Assembly (NCBI RefSeq): GCF_023264675.1
Contig: NZ_JAHFVG010000018.1
Location: 1-64,000, forward strand
Source: Rhodococcus sp. (in: high G+C Gram-positive bacteria)
Lineage (GTDB): Bacteria; Actinomycetota; Actinomycetes; Mycobacteriales; Mycobacteriaceae
Length of the DNA: 64,000 nt
Reading direction: 5' to 3'
Positions 8,612-18,142 of the stretch are shown piece by piece. Positions within the stretch are counted from its first letter, which is position 1. The number at the start of each line of letters is the position of its first letter. The notes beneath the pieces are model-generated. The model was given only the letters and a program-made list of their open reading frames with translations. It was not told the DNA's origin and made no database searches. The position numbers and the translations under genes are program-made.

Positions 8612-10057
8612 ATGACCCAGACCGATGGAATTGCGGGCGACAACCGCACCTCGAACGACGTTACGAGCAGCGGGAACCTACGCGGCGACATGAGTTCCAT
8701 ACAACTACTGTTCACCGTGCTGGCCTACAACGCTCCCGTCGTCGTGGTCTTCACCTTCATTCCGGTTGCGATCCTGATCGGCAACGGGCTCGGCGCTCCT
8801 GTGGCGTTCCTCGCGTGCGGAATTATCATCGCAGCTCTGGCGTACGGCATTGTCGCCGTGGGGTCCTCGTTGGACAAGCCGGGAGGCTTCTACTCGATCG
8901 TCACGGCGGGACTCGGACGGGTTGTAGGGCTCGCTACCGGTTTCACCGGGCTGATCGCGTACTTCATGGCGGCATTCGCCACGTACGGTGTCGTCGGGTT
9001 GGCGATCAATCGCATGGTCACCGAGGTGTTCCACGGCCCCGATATCCGTTGGTGGGTATGGGCGATGGTTGCCGCGGTGATCGTAGGAGCCCTCGGTTAC
9101 TTCAACATCAATCTCTCGGCCAAGGTCATGGTCGTATTCCTGGCGTGCGAGATCGCCCTCGTTGTTGTGTACGACCTCTCCGTCTTGTTCCAGGGAGGCG
9201 CCGAAGGTCTCAGCCTCCACTCTTTCAGCACCGAGAACATTTTCTCGGGATCGCTCGCAATCGCCTTGCTCTACGGAATGTCGCTGTACGGAGGCTTCGA
9301 AGCCACTGTGATCTTCCGCGACGAGGTTCGAGACCCGAAGAAAACCATCCCGCGGGCAACCTACGGAATGGTGCTGTTCATCGCGGTGGTCTATTCCGTC
9401 AGCGCCTGGCTTTTCATCAATTCCTACGGCGCTGAGGTCATCATGGACGTGCTCGCCGAAGGCACCATTGCCGCCGGTGAGTCGAGCGTCAATACATATC
9501 TCGGTTCATTCGGTGGCCAGGTGCTCATCGTCCTTCTCTGCACCAGTTCGTTCGCGCTCGTTCTCGCTGCCCACAACATCACCTCGCGCTACATCTTCAA
9601 CTTCGCCGCCGACGGGATCTTCCCCCGCAAGCTCGGTCAGGCACACTCCGACCACGTATCCCCGCATCGGGCTTCACTCCTCGTCAGCGCACTGTGCCTC
9701 GCGGCTCTCGTCGTGCTCGCGATAAAAGATGCGGACTCGTCTGTCTACGCCAATTTCTTGGGTGTGTACAGCTACGCGTTCGCGATGATGCTCACCGTCG
9801 TGTCACTGGCAGCATTTGCGTACCTGTGGCGTCGCGGAGCCAAGCGTCCTGCTATCTCTGCGTTGATCACTTTCCCATTCCTGGTAATTCTTCTCGTACT
9901 GACCACGCAGCAGTTCGAACTGTTCAGTGGCGCTACTGGTACAGGAAGAATTATTCTTATCGTCGCGGTCTGGGGAATCGCAGTGCTGGGTGCCATCACA
10001 GCGTTGGCGGCTCGCAAATGGAGGCCCGAGATCTACGCCCGCATCGGGCGTCAGTAA
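8612..10057 (+). CDS. APC-family permease (amino acid/polyamine type)
   Basis: Integral membrane importer of 481 residues with about 12 predicted helices. Family features include a helix-1 region with unwound Gly/Pro residues (YNAPVVVVFTFIPVAILIGNG), GGFYSIVTAGLGR around helix 3, and a helix-6 block LYGMSLYGGFEATVIFRDEVRDPKKTIPRAT, the conserved acidic/PKK(T/N)IPRA stretch of APC transporters. The ATG is preceded by AAAGGACG. It is followed 126 bp later by an unrecognised protein on the same strand, with a hairpin in between, so the two may be co-transcribed with attenuation. The substrate could be an amino acid, amine or related acid. Confidence 0.85.
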   Translation: MTQTDGIAGDNRTSNDVTSSGNLRGDMSSIQLLFTVLAYNAPVVVVFTFIPVAILIGNGLGAPVAFLACGIIIAALAYGIVAVGSSLDKPGGFYSIVTAGLGRVVGLATGFTGLIAYFMAAFATYGVVGLAINRMVTEVFHGPDIRWWVWAMVAAVIVGALGYFNINLSAKVMVVFLACEIALVVVYDLSVLFQGGAEGLSLHSFSTENIFSGSLAIALLYGMSLYGGFEATVIFRDEVRDPKKTIPRATYGMVLFIAVVYSVSAWLFINSYGAEVIMDVLAEGTIAAGESSVNTYLGSFGGQVLIVLLCTSSFALVLAAHNITSRYIFNFAADGIFPRKLGQAHSDHVSPHRASLLVSALCLAALVVLAIKDADSSVYANFLGVYSYAFAMMLTVVSLAAFAYLWRRGAKRPAISALITFPFLVILLVLTTQQFELFSGATGTGRIILIVAVWGIAVLGAITALAARKWRPEIYARIGRQ

Positions 10058-10092
10058 TAGTCCAGGACCCTCGTGGTTCCACCCTGTTGCTG

Positions 10093-10142
10093 CGGAAGGG
10101 CCGGCCGAAAAATGGCGTTCCCGCCAGCGGCCGGCCCTTCCG
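10093..10142. terminator. 15-bp perfect hairpin between permease and next gene
   Basis: CGGAAGGGCCGGCCG and CGGCCGGCCCTTCCG form a perfect 15-bp stem with a 20-base loop. No T-run follows. It lies between two co-oriented genes, so it could be a partial terminator or an mRNA-stabilising structure. Confidence 0.55.
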
Positions 10143-10183
10143 CCGACAGGTTTTCAGTTCGTCATACGCTCTAGGAGAACACC

Positions 10184-10993
10184 GTGCATACAGCAAAGCA
10201 GTTGAAAAAGGAGTTGTTCGAAAGCAGGATCAACGGTGAGACAACCGCTCTTCTCCCGGACTGGGGGCCACTGGATCGTTTTGGGATCGTCGTTCACGAA
10301 CCTTTCGGGGCCATCGGCGCATCGTTCCTACTTCAGGCCGCTATCGCCGAGTGGTACGCAGTTCGACCCGATCGACTGGACCAGACCGACCAGATCTACC
10401 CCGACTTCTTCCTTTTCCATGCCGGCGGCCCACACGGTGACCACACCTATTTCGACCTGTTTCCAACTCGGAAAGAGGTGTTCGTGGAAAATACTCCAAT
10501 GGCACTGTTGGCAGCGATCAACGATCGTGGGATTACGCACCTGGCGGTTCCCGACCGCCCAGTGGAGCGCGTACAGCACGAATACAAGGAGCCTCGACAG
10601 GCCTACGATCGCATTCGCAGCGCTTGGGCGTACTCGTCCAGCGGGCGCGTTGCGAATGCCGATCTGACGATCTCTGCGAAGAAGCGGGTCGTCGAGGCAA
10701 ACACGAAGCTCACGCTCAATGCCGCCGAGTCCTACTCTGAACGCCAGCAGGCCCAGGCAGCGGTCGGTCAGGCCCCAGTTCCGGAGAACGAGTTGGTCCG
10801 GGTTCCAGCCTCGCGCAACCACGAGGTCTCCAAAGAAGTCCGCGACCGTATCCTCGCGGAGCGCGAAGACTTGCTTGTCGATGGAGTCCGCACCGAGAGC
10901 TACCGCCGAATCACCGTTCCCGACGCTCTGGGGATGCTGCACCACGGAACGGCTCCCGCATTCCTCGAATCCGAAACATGGCCGACCGACTGA
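10184..10993 (+). CDS. hypothetical protein downstream of APC permease
   Basis: A soluble protein of 269 residues with no family I recognise. The GTG start has GGAG seven bases upstream. The first half has many aromatic and His/Asp residues, including FLFHAGGPHGDHTYFDLFP (about 85-103) and RKEVFVENTP. The second half is charged and probably helical, with RIRSAWAYSSSG and a stretch rich in Gln, Glu and Lys (about 160-200). There is no signal peptide or membrane segment. Coding-like composition, a good ribosome site and the position behind the permease support a real gene, perhaps acting on what the permease imports; that role is only inferred. Confidence 0.65.
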   Translation: MHTAKQLKKELFESRINGETTALLPDWGPLDRFGIVVHEPFGAIGASFLLQAAIAEWYAVRPDRLDQTDQIYPDFFLFHAGGPHGDHTYFDLFPTRKEVFVENTPMALLAAINDRGITHLAVPDRPVERVQHEYKEPRQAYDRIRSAWAYSSSGRVANADLTISAKKRVVEANTKLTLNAAESYSERQQAQAAVGQAPVPENELVRVPASRNHEVSKEVRDRILAEREDLLVDGVRTESYRRITVPDALGMLHHGTAPAFLESETWPTD

Positions 10994-11086
10994 CTTTTCG
11001 ATAGCGGCGGACACTGTCTCAGCGGCGAGCCATTCTCGACGGCTCGTCGCTGAGTCGTCGGTAGGCCACATCGTAGCCACACGAAA

Positions 11087-11131
11087 CCGCCCCCGTTCGG
11101 AACACCGAAAGTGTATTCCGAACGGGGGCGG
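11087..11131. terminator. bidirectional terminator between convergent genes
   Basis: CCGCCCCCGTTCGGAA and TTCCGAACGGGGGCGG form a perfect 16-bp stem with a 13-base loop, located between the plus-strand hypothetical gene and the end of the minus-strand ABC importer operon. Confidence 0.75.
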
Positions 11132-11158
11132 CTTCGATCGGTACCGAGATACCGATTG

Positions 11159-12187
11159 TTATGTGCTGCGGCTCATTTTGCGCCGACGGATGATCTGGGA
11201 GAACGACACTGCCAAGATCAGCGCGACGCCGTAGAAGATGTTCTGTACGAACGACTGAAGACCGAGAAGCTGGAGACCCGTAATACCCGTGACGAGGAAG
11301 TAGACCGCGATCACCGTCCCCCAGGGATTGAATCGCCCGGGTTTTATCGTCGTCGAGCCGAGGAACGCTGCAGCGAACGCGGGGAGCATAAGATCCAACC
11401 CTGTTGTGGGACCAGCCGATCCGGATGTACCCGCAGTCAACACGCCTCCCAAAGCCGCAACGAGCGAGGACGTCATCAACGCGCCGATCCGTAACGTCGA
11501 CACCCGAATTCCGGACAGTCGTGCAACCTCGCGATTGCGCCCGACGACAAGCAACCGTTGCCCGAGCGGCGTGAACGAGAACACGTACCACAGGATCAAG
11601 GCGAAGGCGATCGCGTAGTAGAAGGCCATGGGGATCCCGAAGAGACGGTAGGTGATCACAATGTCGCTGAGTGTCTCGTCGACACCGGTGATGGTGTTCG
11701 CGGCGCTGATCCAGAGCGCGATGCCGGCGAGTAGTGTGCTCATGCCCAGTGTCACGATGAGGCTCTCGATTCCGAGGAGCACTGTCAGCAGGCCGTTGAC
11801 GAGCCCGATGACAGCACCGATCAGCAGGGCGGCCACGATTGCCGCCCAGATGTTCCACCCGTGTTGAACGTTCAGAATCGCCACGGTCAGTGCCGAAACG
11901 CCGACCACAGCCCCGATGGAGAGATCGAAGTCGCCTGCGATCAGAGGGACGATCAGTCCAAGGGTGACGACGACGAGCACGGCCTGGGATGCGAGGATCG
12001 ACGACGCATTGGCCGAGGTGAAGAACGTGTCGGTCTCGATTATGGAGAACACGATGATCACCGCGAGCCACGTCAACGGCAGGGCCAGTGCCTCGAGTCG
12101 GCCGGATGCTCTCCGGCGGGGTGTCGGTTGCGCTGGTGGCGTCGGGCCGTCGGTGGCCGACGTGGTGACGCCCTCACGAGTTGTCAT
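11159..12187 (-). CDS. sugar-type ABC importer permease (system 1)
   Basis: Permease of the ribose/xylose (RbsC-like) class, about 342 residues with 8-10 membrane helices. It pairs with the ATPase and binding protein transcribed just before it. The VGRNREVARLSGIRV stretch and the LAAFLGSTTIKPGRFNPWGT-like block near the end are typical of the family. The chosen ATG has AGAGG nine bases upstream; an in-frame GTG at 12211 overlaps the ATPase stop (GTGA) and is an alternative. Last gene of the operon before a strong terminator. The substrate need not be a sugar; this class also carries other small polar molecules. Confidence 0.85.
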   Translation of the reverse strand: MTTREGVTTSATDGPTPPAQPTPRRRASGRLEALALPLTWLAVIIVFSIIETDTFFTSANASSILASQAVLVVVTLGLIVPLIAGDFDLSIGAVVGVSALTVAILNVQHGWNIWAAIVAALLIGAVIGLVNGLLTVLLGIESLIVTLGMSTLLAGIALWISAANTITGVDETLSDIVITYRLFGIPMAFYYAIAFALILWYVFSFTPLGQRLLVVGRNREVARLSGIRVSTLRIGALMTSSLVAALGGVLTAGTSGSAGPTTGLDLMLPAFAAAFLGSTTIKPGRFNPWGTVIAVYFLVTGITGLQLLGLQSFVQNIFYGVALILAVSFSQIIRRRKMSRST

Positions 12188-12207
12188 GGCAGAGCCTCTT
12201 TTCTCGT

Positions 12208-13779
12208 TCACGGTAGTGCGGCCGGGTCAGCTGTTGCGCCCTGGCCGTGACACAGGTCGGCCATCCGAGCCTTGGTGACTTCATCGCCGGTCAAGAACGC
12301 GACCAGCCGTCCACGAACGAAGATCGCCACTCGGTCGCACATGATTTCAAGTTGTTCGTATTCCGAGCTTGCGCAGATGGTTGCTCCGGTAGACTTACTG
12401 CCACGGATCATCTCGAAAATCTGCTGTCGGGCACCGACGTCGACTCCCTGAGTCGGCTCGTGCAGCAGCAGTAGCTTCGGCTGGATCTGTTGCCATTTGG
12501 CCATCAACGCTTTCTGCTGATTGCCACCGGAGAACAAGCCGTACTCCAACTCGGGCACAGCCGGCCTGACATCGAATTCATCGACAAGTCGACGAACATT
12601 GTCGCGCATCGATCCGTGCCGAAGCCGCCAACCGCGAAAATACTTGCCGAGCACGGTCAGATTCATGTTCTCCCCGAGCGACAGGGTGCCTACGCTCCCC
12701 AGGTTCTTTCGGTCACCCGGGACGAAGGCCATTCCGAGCGACATTGCGCGACGCGGGGTGAGTGTTCCGATATCGACCGTCCGACCCTCGGCCGTGACGG
12801 TGCCCTCAGCACCTGAACCGGCACCGGCACCGGCACCGAACAACGAGTAGACGACGTCCTCGTAGCCCGAGCCCGCGAGGCCTGCAAGTCCGAGTACCTC
12901 GCCTGCGTGAAGGTCGAAGGACACGTCCTCCAGAGCGCGGTTCGACAGATTGCGCACGGAAAGCACGACATCGCGCTCGGTGGCCGGCTTGGTCGGGATG
13001 TGCTTGTTGTCGGCCAACTCTCGTCCCACGATCATTTTCACGAGATCGCGCCCAGTCGTGTCAGCGGTCACCACCGTTCCGGACGTGCGTCCGTCGCGCA
13101 GCACTGTCACCGAGTCCGTGATCTCCATGACCTCGTCGAGGTCGTGGGACACGAAAAGAACGCTTGCTCCCTCGGAAGTTATCCGCCGGACCAGAGAGAA
13201 GAGCTGACCCACTTCTTGTCTCGGCAGGAACACTGTGGGCTCGTCGAGAACAAGTAGCGTCGCCCCGTAGCCGTCGGCCGCCCGATCGCGGATACCTTCC
13301 ACTGCTCGGACGATAGCCAGCATCGCCCGATCGACCGGACGGATCGAATCGACCGTAGCGTCTGGGTCTATATTTACCTCGTACCGTGCGAACGCGGCTA
13401 CTGCGCGCTGCCGGGCCGCCCGCCAGGAGTACGCGACCGATCTGGACGCGGCGATCTCGCCGAGCACAAAATTCTCGGTCACCGACAGAGACGGCACGAG
13501 CCCGAGGTCCTGGTGTACGAACTCGAAGCCGATGCTCAGATGCTGTCCCGGAAGCAGCGGCAGCGGGATGTTCTTGCCTCCGACCTCCAGAATGCCGTCA
13601 TCGGACGCATGAAATCCGGACAGGATTTTGATCAGCGTCGATTTGCCGGAGCCGTTCTCCCCCAGCAGCCCATGGACCTCGCCCCGCATGATCGTCAGAT
13701 CGACGCCCTGTAGCGCATGCTGCCCACCGAAGGCTTTCGTCAGCCCCTGAATCTTGACCAGTGGCATCGGATCGGTCAT
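12208..13779 (-). CDS. sugar-type ABC importer ATPase (system 1)
   Basis: Tandem ATPase of the RbsA/XylG class, about 523 residues. The first ATPase domain has Walker A GENGSGKST (about residue 40). The second has the degenerate loop LAGLAGSGYED and a GGNQQK signature followed by LLLLHEPTQGVDVG, where His replaces the usual Asp of Walker B and Glu is kept. One inactive and one active site is the family norm. The start at 13779 has GAGGAAA in front; an upstream ATG at 13803 overlaps the stop of the binding protein gene (TGATG). Middle gene of a three-gene import operon. Confidence 0.88.
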   Translation of the reverse strand: MTDPMPLVKIQGLTKAFGGQHALQGVDLTIMRGEVHGLLGENGSGKSTLIKILSGFHASDDGILEVGGKNIPLPLLPGQHLSIGFEFVHQDLGLVPSLSVTENFVLGEIAASRSVAYSWRAARQRAVAAFARYEVNIDPDATVDSIRPVDRAMLAIVRAVEGIRDRAADGYGATLLVLDEPTVFLPRQEVGQLFSLVRRITSEGASVLFVSHDLDEVMEITDSVTVLRDGRTSGTVVTADTTGRDLVKMIVGRELADNKHIPTKPATERDVVLSVRNLSNRALEDVSFDLHAGEVLGLAGLAGSGYEDVVYSLFGAGAGAGSGAEGTVTAEGRTVDIGTLTPRRAMSLGMAFVPGDRKNLGSVGTLSLGENMNLTVLGKYFRGWRLRHGSMRDNVRRLVDEFDVRPAVPELEYGLFSGGNQQKALMAKWQQIQPKLLLLHEPTQGVDVGARQQIFEMIRGSKSTGATICASSEYEQLEIMCDRVAIFVRGRLVAFLTGDEVTKARMADLCHGQGATADPAALP

Positions 13780-13802
13780 TGCTGTTTCCTCGTGTGATGG
13801 CA

Positions 13803-14972
13803 TCAGCTCGGGAGCCCCCAGAGCTCCTGATAACCCGTCACAACGGCGTCGCCGTAGCCCTCACCGACCTTGGCCGGGGAACCCGCTTCAGCGACGTTCG
13901 TGCTGTCCCAGATCCGGATCGGGGTGTTCTGCGCGACCGGCGGCTGACCCAACAGAACACGGAAAGCCTGGTCCATGTTGGCGTAACCAACGGCCCGGGT
14001 GTCTTCACCGACATCCATTGCCACGAGACTGCCGTCCGACTCACGAATCTCGTCCAGCGCGAAAGGTGATCCGTTGTAGCTGACGATCTTCACCTGACCG
14101 GTCTTGGCGAGCGTCCGCACTGCCGGGATGGCACCGGTGACCATCGCGTCGTAGAGCGGGTAAATATAGTTCACCGTCGGGTTGGCTTGCAGTGCTGATT
14201 GAACAACACTCTGGGTTTTCGTATTCCAATCGGACACCGGCAGATTCACGACCGTCGTCGAACAATCCGGGCACTGAGCCGCGAATTCGTTCTGGGCTGA
14301 CTCGATGGTTCCCGGGCTGGAGAAGATGTCACTTCCGCCGACGATCAGCACGTTTGCCTGCCCGCCGGAATCCTTGATCATCCAGTCTGCAGCCACCTTT
14401 GCTACGTCGGACAGTGGCGCGTTCACTGTGGCGGTGACGTCGACGCAGCCTTCGCACGCCGGCGGAGGCGGCATCGTGTTGTCGTGGAAGTGGGTTACCA
14501 GCACGGGTATCCCGGCGTCTTTCGCTGCGCGCAACTGTGGTTGCAGCGAGCGTGGGTCTGGCGAACCGTTCAGAACTATGATGTCCTGCCGAGACGAGAT
14601 CGCCTGGTTCATTCCTTGAATCCACTGCGAGACAGTGGATTGGTTGTCATAGCGGGTGTACACCATCCCGGCCTTGCCCGCTACCTCCTCCATCGTAGTG
14701 GAGATGTCCTGAATGAAGGGATTGGATGCAGCGGGGATATCGAAGATCTTCTTCCCGCGCAGGGACGAGATATCGATGGGTTCACCGGGAGCGACGAAGC
14801 TCGGCTGGCCGCTGTATTCGGCCAGAGCCCCGGCAACGGCAGCGGGGACTTCGGCGGATGCATCGGCGCTGCTGTTCGTCGGGGCCGGCCCCTTGGAACA
14901 TCCCGATATTGTCGTGATCGCGACCAGGGCCGCAACGGCCACCATCGCACGTGGACCCTTCAGTGCGAACAT
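13803..14972 (-). CDS. sugar-type ABC binding lipoprotein (system 1)
   Basis: Extracytoplasmic ligand-binding lipoprotein of about 389 residues, first gene of the importer operon. The signal peptide (MFALKGPRAMVAVAALVA) ends in a lipobox ISGC, and Ser/Ala-rich spacer follows. The rest has the two-lobed periplasmic-binding-protein pattern of the ribose class (KIFDIPAASNPFIQDISTTM, IQGMNQAISSRQDIIVLNGS). It carries extra Cys pairs, CEGC and CPDC, that could form disulfides outside the cell. An upstream in-frame start would put 53 extra residues before the signal peptide, so I prefer the ATG with GAAGGGAC in front. The ligand is unknown. Confidence 0.87.
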   Translation of the reverse strand: MFALKGPRAMVAVAALVAITTISGCSKGPAPTNSSADASAEVPAAVAGALAEYSGQPSFVAPGEPIDISSLRGKKIFDIPAASNPFIQDISTTMEEVAGKAGMVYTRYDNQSTVSQWIQGMNQAISSRQDIIVLNGSPDPRSLQPQLRAAKDAGIPVLVTHFHDNTMPPPPACEGCVDVTATVNAPLSDVAKVAADWMIKDSGGQANVLIVGGSDIFSSPGTIESAQNEFAAQCPDCSTTVVNLPVSDWNTKTQSVVQSALQANPTVNYIYPLYDAMVTGAIPAVRTLAKTGQVKIVSYNGSPFALDEIRESDGSLVAMDVGEDTRAVGYANMDQAFRVLLGQPPVAQNTPIRIWDSTNVAEAGSPAKVGEGYGDAVVTGYQELWGLPS

Positions 14973-15237
14973 CGCACGCCGTCCCTTCGATCGTTGTTCA
15001 AGTGAAGTGAGGTGCCGGGAACTCGACGTGGAAGAAGAGGCCAGCTGACATTCACCTGAATTTTTACCGAAGACATCCGAACGGGGCCTTGGAAATCCAA
15101 CAAATCGTTTTCCGATTATTGGATTGCCCACCTGACAACCGAGCAGTGTTGTTTCGCAACCATGCTCGAATTCTCACAGTGACCGGCCCGCGGTCGATCA
15201 GGGTATGGCGTAGAGCAGAAGCGCACCGTGCATCACA

Positions 15238-17580
15238 TCATCGTTCGGCAGGTCGGCGACGCTCCGCGACCCATGCCGCAACTTGACTGCGCGAGGTGAA
15301 GCCCAGCTTGGTCATGATCCGTTCGAGGTGGGCTTCGGCGGTGCGCGGTGCGATCACCAACCGCGCAGCGATTTCCTTGTTGGTCCCGCCCTCGGCGACA
15401 AGCCCGGCAACTTCGCTCTCGCGTTTGGTCAACGGGCCCAAAGTACTCGTGGTCTTCACCCTCGCGACGGGGCTCGACACCTCACCGAGAGCTTCGACGA
15501 TGGACTCGGCCCAGGGGCGCTGAGCACCATCTCGGAGGCCCTGCGCAAGATGTTGCTCCCCGAGTGAAGCTTCCAGCTTGGCCATGCACTCGTCGTGGTA
15601 CCCGGTGAGCTGGCGGATCATGAGGAAAAACGGTCCTGTTTTCTCCCAGATAGCATCAGCGGTCCCGATGAGCCGAGCCGCTTTCTCGGGCTCGCCTCGG
15701 TCGGAAGCGACCCAACCGAGAAGTTCGAAACACGAGGCCGCGATGAACGGTAGAAAGTCCAGCTGCTCCCCCAGTCTCAACGCTTCGCGGGCACGCTCGG
15801 CAGCCCTGTCCGGCTGCCCGGTTTGAAACGCTGCGATGCCTAGGTACCAGAGGATGTAGCCCTTGCTCGACAGCTCGCCATGGCTGTCCGCTACGCGAAG
15901 CGACTGCTGCCCGATCGCTTCGGCACCCTCCAGATCGCCTTGGATCGACTTGATGATCGCCAGGCAGAACCGGACGTCCTGCGCCCACTGCACAGTCGCG
16001 TCTGCAGCGTGGGCGGCATAAACCTCCTCCAACGGTTGTTCCGCGGCCATGAGATCGCCCTCGCCCATACGAACCAGAGCCAGAACATACGCCCGCGTCC
16101 ATCCCTTGTCGCGGTAGCCGTCTTCGAGATCGGGCATACTTTCCAGCTCGGCGAGAGCTGCCCTGGCCGCGGCGAGGTCGCGTTGAATCACACTGAGATA
16201 CGCGATCCGGCCCAACGCAGTCATCCGTGACCGCGCCGACAGGGCGGAGGATCCGAGACCGCGATCCAGCCACAGGCGTGCCTCCGAGGTTCGTCCCATC
16301 GCGAACCAACATTCCCACAGGTCGATCACCATCTCGAGGCCGGCATCCACGAGTTCGGGGTGATCGAAGCTCGTGTCGAGCGCGAGCCGAATGTTGCTGT
16401 ACTCCAATCGGATCCGGTTGAGCCAATCGCGCTGTTTCGGACTGAACCAGTTCTCCGTTGCATCGCCCGCCATACGCCGGAAGTACACGCGGTGCGCCTC
16501 CTCCGCGTCCGCCTGCGCGCCTGATTGCACCAATTTGGCCCGGCCGTACTGCTTCAGGGTCTCGAGCATTCCGTACCGAACACCGAGGACACCTTCCTCG
16601 TCGTGCATGGTCACGACCGTCTTTTCCACGAGCCCCGTCAACGCATCGAGGACCGATTGTTCCTTCAAGGCGCCCTCGGCGCAGACTGCTTCCACCGAGG
16701 CAAGGTCGAACCCTGCGGGGAAGATCGACGCCCGCGCCCACAACGTGCGCTCGTCGTCCGAGCACAGGTCCCAACTCCAATCGACGAGTTCCCGCAGGGT
16801 TTGGTGCCTCGGCAGAACTGCTTTGCTTCCACCGGTAAGCAACTCGAAACGGTCCTCCAACCGTTCCAGAAGATCGTTCACGGACAGGGCTCGCATGCGA
16901 GCGGCAGCAAGTTCGATAGCCAGAGGGATTCCGTCGAGACGTCGGCACAGTGCTGCAACGGCGGCAACGTTGTCGTCGGTGAGTTCGAAGGTCGGCCGGA
17001 CTGCGCGAGCACGCTCGATGAACAGACTGACCGCCTCGTAGTGAAGAATCGAATCCAGCCCAACTGCCGTCTTGCTCTCGGGCATGGACAATGGGGGCAC
17101 CAGCAGTACGTGCTCGCCCGTCAATCCCACTGCCTGGCGACTCGTGGCCAAGACCCGGAGCTCGGGTGCTTCCCGAAGGAGCGCGTCGATCAGGACGGCG
17201 CAACTGTCTTTCAAGTGCTCACAATTATCAAGGACCAGCAACAGCTCCTTGTCCTTCAAATATTTGGCCAAAACCGACACCGGCCACGCGCCACCACGTT
17301 CTTGTAGACCCAGCGCCGAGGCAACAGTCTGAGCCAAGACCGACTCGTCCTCCAGCGGTGCCAGGGCCACGCACCAGACACCGTCACGAAAGTCGCGGGC
17401 GCGGTCGACGGCAACTCGAAATGCCAGGCGTGTCTTGCCGACGCCTCCCGGACCGGTAAGCGTCACGAGTCGCGCCATCGACAGCAGCCGACTCACTTCC
17501 ATCGCTTCGCGTCGACGACCGACGAAACTTGTCAGCTCTGCTCCGACGTTGCCGACTCGCGCCGTCTTGCTCTGGGTCAT
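15238..17580 (-). CDS. LuxR-family regulator with NB-ARC-type ATPase
   Basis: Large cytoplasmic transcription regulator of about 780 residues. The ATPase module has Walker A GPGGVGKT at 43-50 and Walker B LLLVLDNCEH at 113-122. A long helical, TPR-like region (about 330-690) follows. The C-terminal LuxR helix-turn-helix has the markers LTKRESEVAGLVAEG and NKEIAARLVIAPRTAEAHLERIM. Proteins of this design usually switch on nearby catabolic or transport genes when a ligand binds the central region. It follows importer system 1 on the same strand and lies upstream in coordinates; a separate promoter region precedes it. I place the start at the ATG rather than the TTG six bases earlier. Confidence 0.88.
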   Translation of the reverse strand: MTQSKTARVGNVGAELTSFVGRRREAMEVSRLLSMARLVTLTGPGGVGKTRLAFRVAVDRARDFRDGVWCVALAPLEDESVLAQTVASALGLQERGGAWPVSVLAKYLKDKELLLVLDNCEHLKDSCAVLIDALLREAPELRVLATSRQAVGLTGEHVLLVPPLSMPESKTAVGLDSILHYEAVSLFIERARAVRPTFELTDDNVAAVAALCRRLDGIPLAIELAAARMRALSVNDLLERLEDRFELLTGGSKAVLPRHQTLRELVDWSWDLCSDDERTLWARASIFPAGFDLASVEAVCAEGALKEQSVLDALTGLVEKTVVTMHDEEGVLGVRYGMLETLKQYGRAKLVQSGAQADAEEAHRVYFRRMAGDATENWFSPKQRDWLNRIRLEYSNIRLALDTSFDHPELVDAGLEMVIDLWECWFAMGRTSEARLWLDRGLGSSALSARSRMTALGRIAYLSVIQRDLAAARAALAELESMPDLEDGYRDKGWTRAYVLALVRMGEGDLMAAEQPLEEVYAAHAADATVQWAQDVRFCLAIIKSIQGDLEGAEAIGQQSLRVADSHGELSSKGYILWYLGIAAFQTGQPDRAAERAREALRLGEQLDFLPFIAASCFELLGWVASDRGEPEKAARLIGTADAIWEKTGPFFLMIRQLTGYHDECMAKLEASLGEQHLAQGLRDGAQRPWAESIVEALGEVSSPVARVKTTSTLGPLTKRESEVAGLVAEGGTNKEIAARLVIAPRTAEAHLERIMTKLGFTSRSQVAAWVAERRRPAER

Positions 17581-18142
17581 GTCCAACCTAAAAGTAGTAG
17601 CTCAGGCCTGTGATACCAGTCATATTAGTCGTCTCGACACCGACCGATCACGAACACGGGTCACTGGCGACGAGTCCGATGAATCGACAAGGTCGATTCA
17701 CGGTCGCCTCGCTACAAGCTTTTCACGATTACGACAGTCCGGCGGTTCGGAAGGAAAACACCATGTAAACCCTCGGGCTTCGACCGAGCGCTTCCACAAC
17801 CCGGCGAACCCTGATCCAAGCCTGCAGCTACGCCGGGGAACTACGAGCTCACGGGGACAAATTTCCTCGTTCGGGCGTTCGGAGCACCGGAGTGGGCCAC
17901 AGCGTCGAGGTCAAACCTCCTGTCGGCGTTGAGGAACCAGACCTCACAGAACGTGCCGGCGGGTCGGTTTCCCCGAGCGCAGTCGGCTCTCATCCGGTCG
18001 CCGCCCGAACCCACGCCGCTCCGTTCGGCGACCCATCGTCTCGAGTGGTTCGCCCTCCCTCTACAGGTGTATCCGCCTCGGCGGCCGAAGCGGCAGCATC
18101 AGTGCTGGACGTCCTCATCCCTGGGCCCACGGACTGGCCTGT
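17581..18142. other. intergenic region between LuxR and MHS transporter genes
   Basis: No gene I can support. A dyad GAATCGAC-AAG-GTCGATTC at 17681-17699, about 100 bp upstream of the LuxR start, could be an operator. The stretch 17890-18140 has an open frame on the plus strand running into the end of the MHS gene, but its product has no recognisable features and is compositionally biased. Confidence 0.4.

Noticed and set aside
15656..17203. 515-residue open frame on the minus strand
   Set aside because: Another frame of the LuxR-type regulator gene; Arg/Gly-rich without domains, while the true frame has Walker and HTH motifs.
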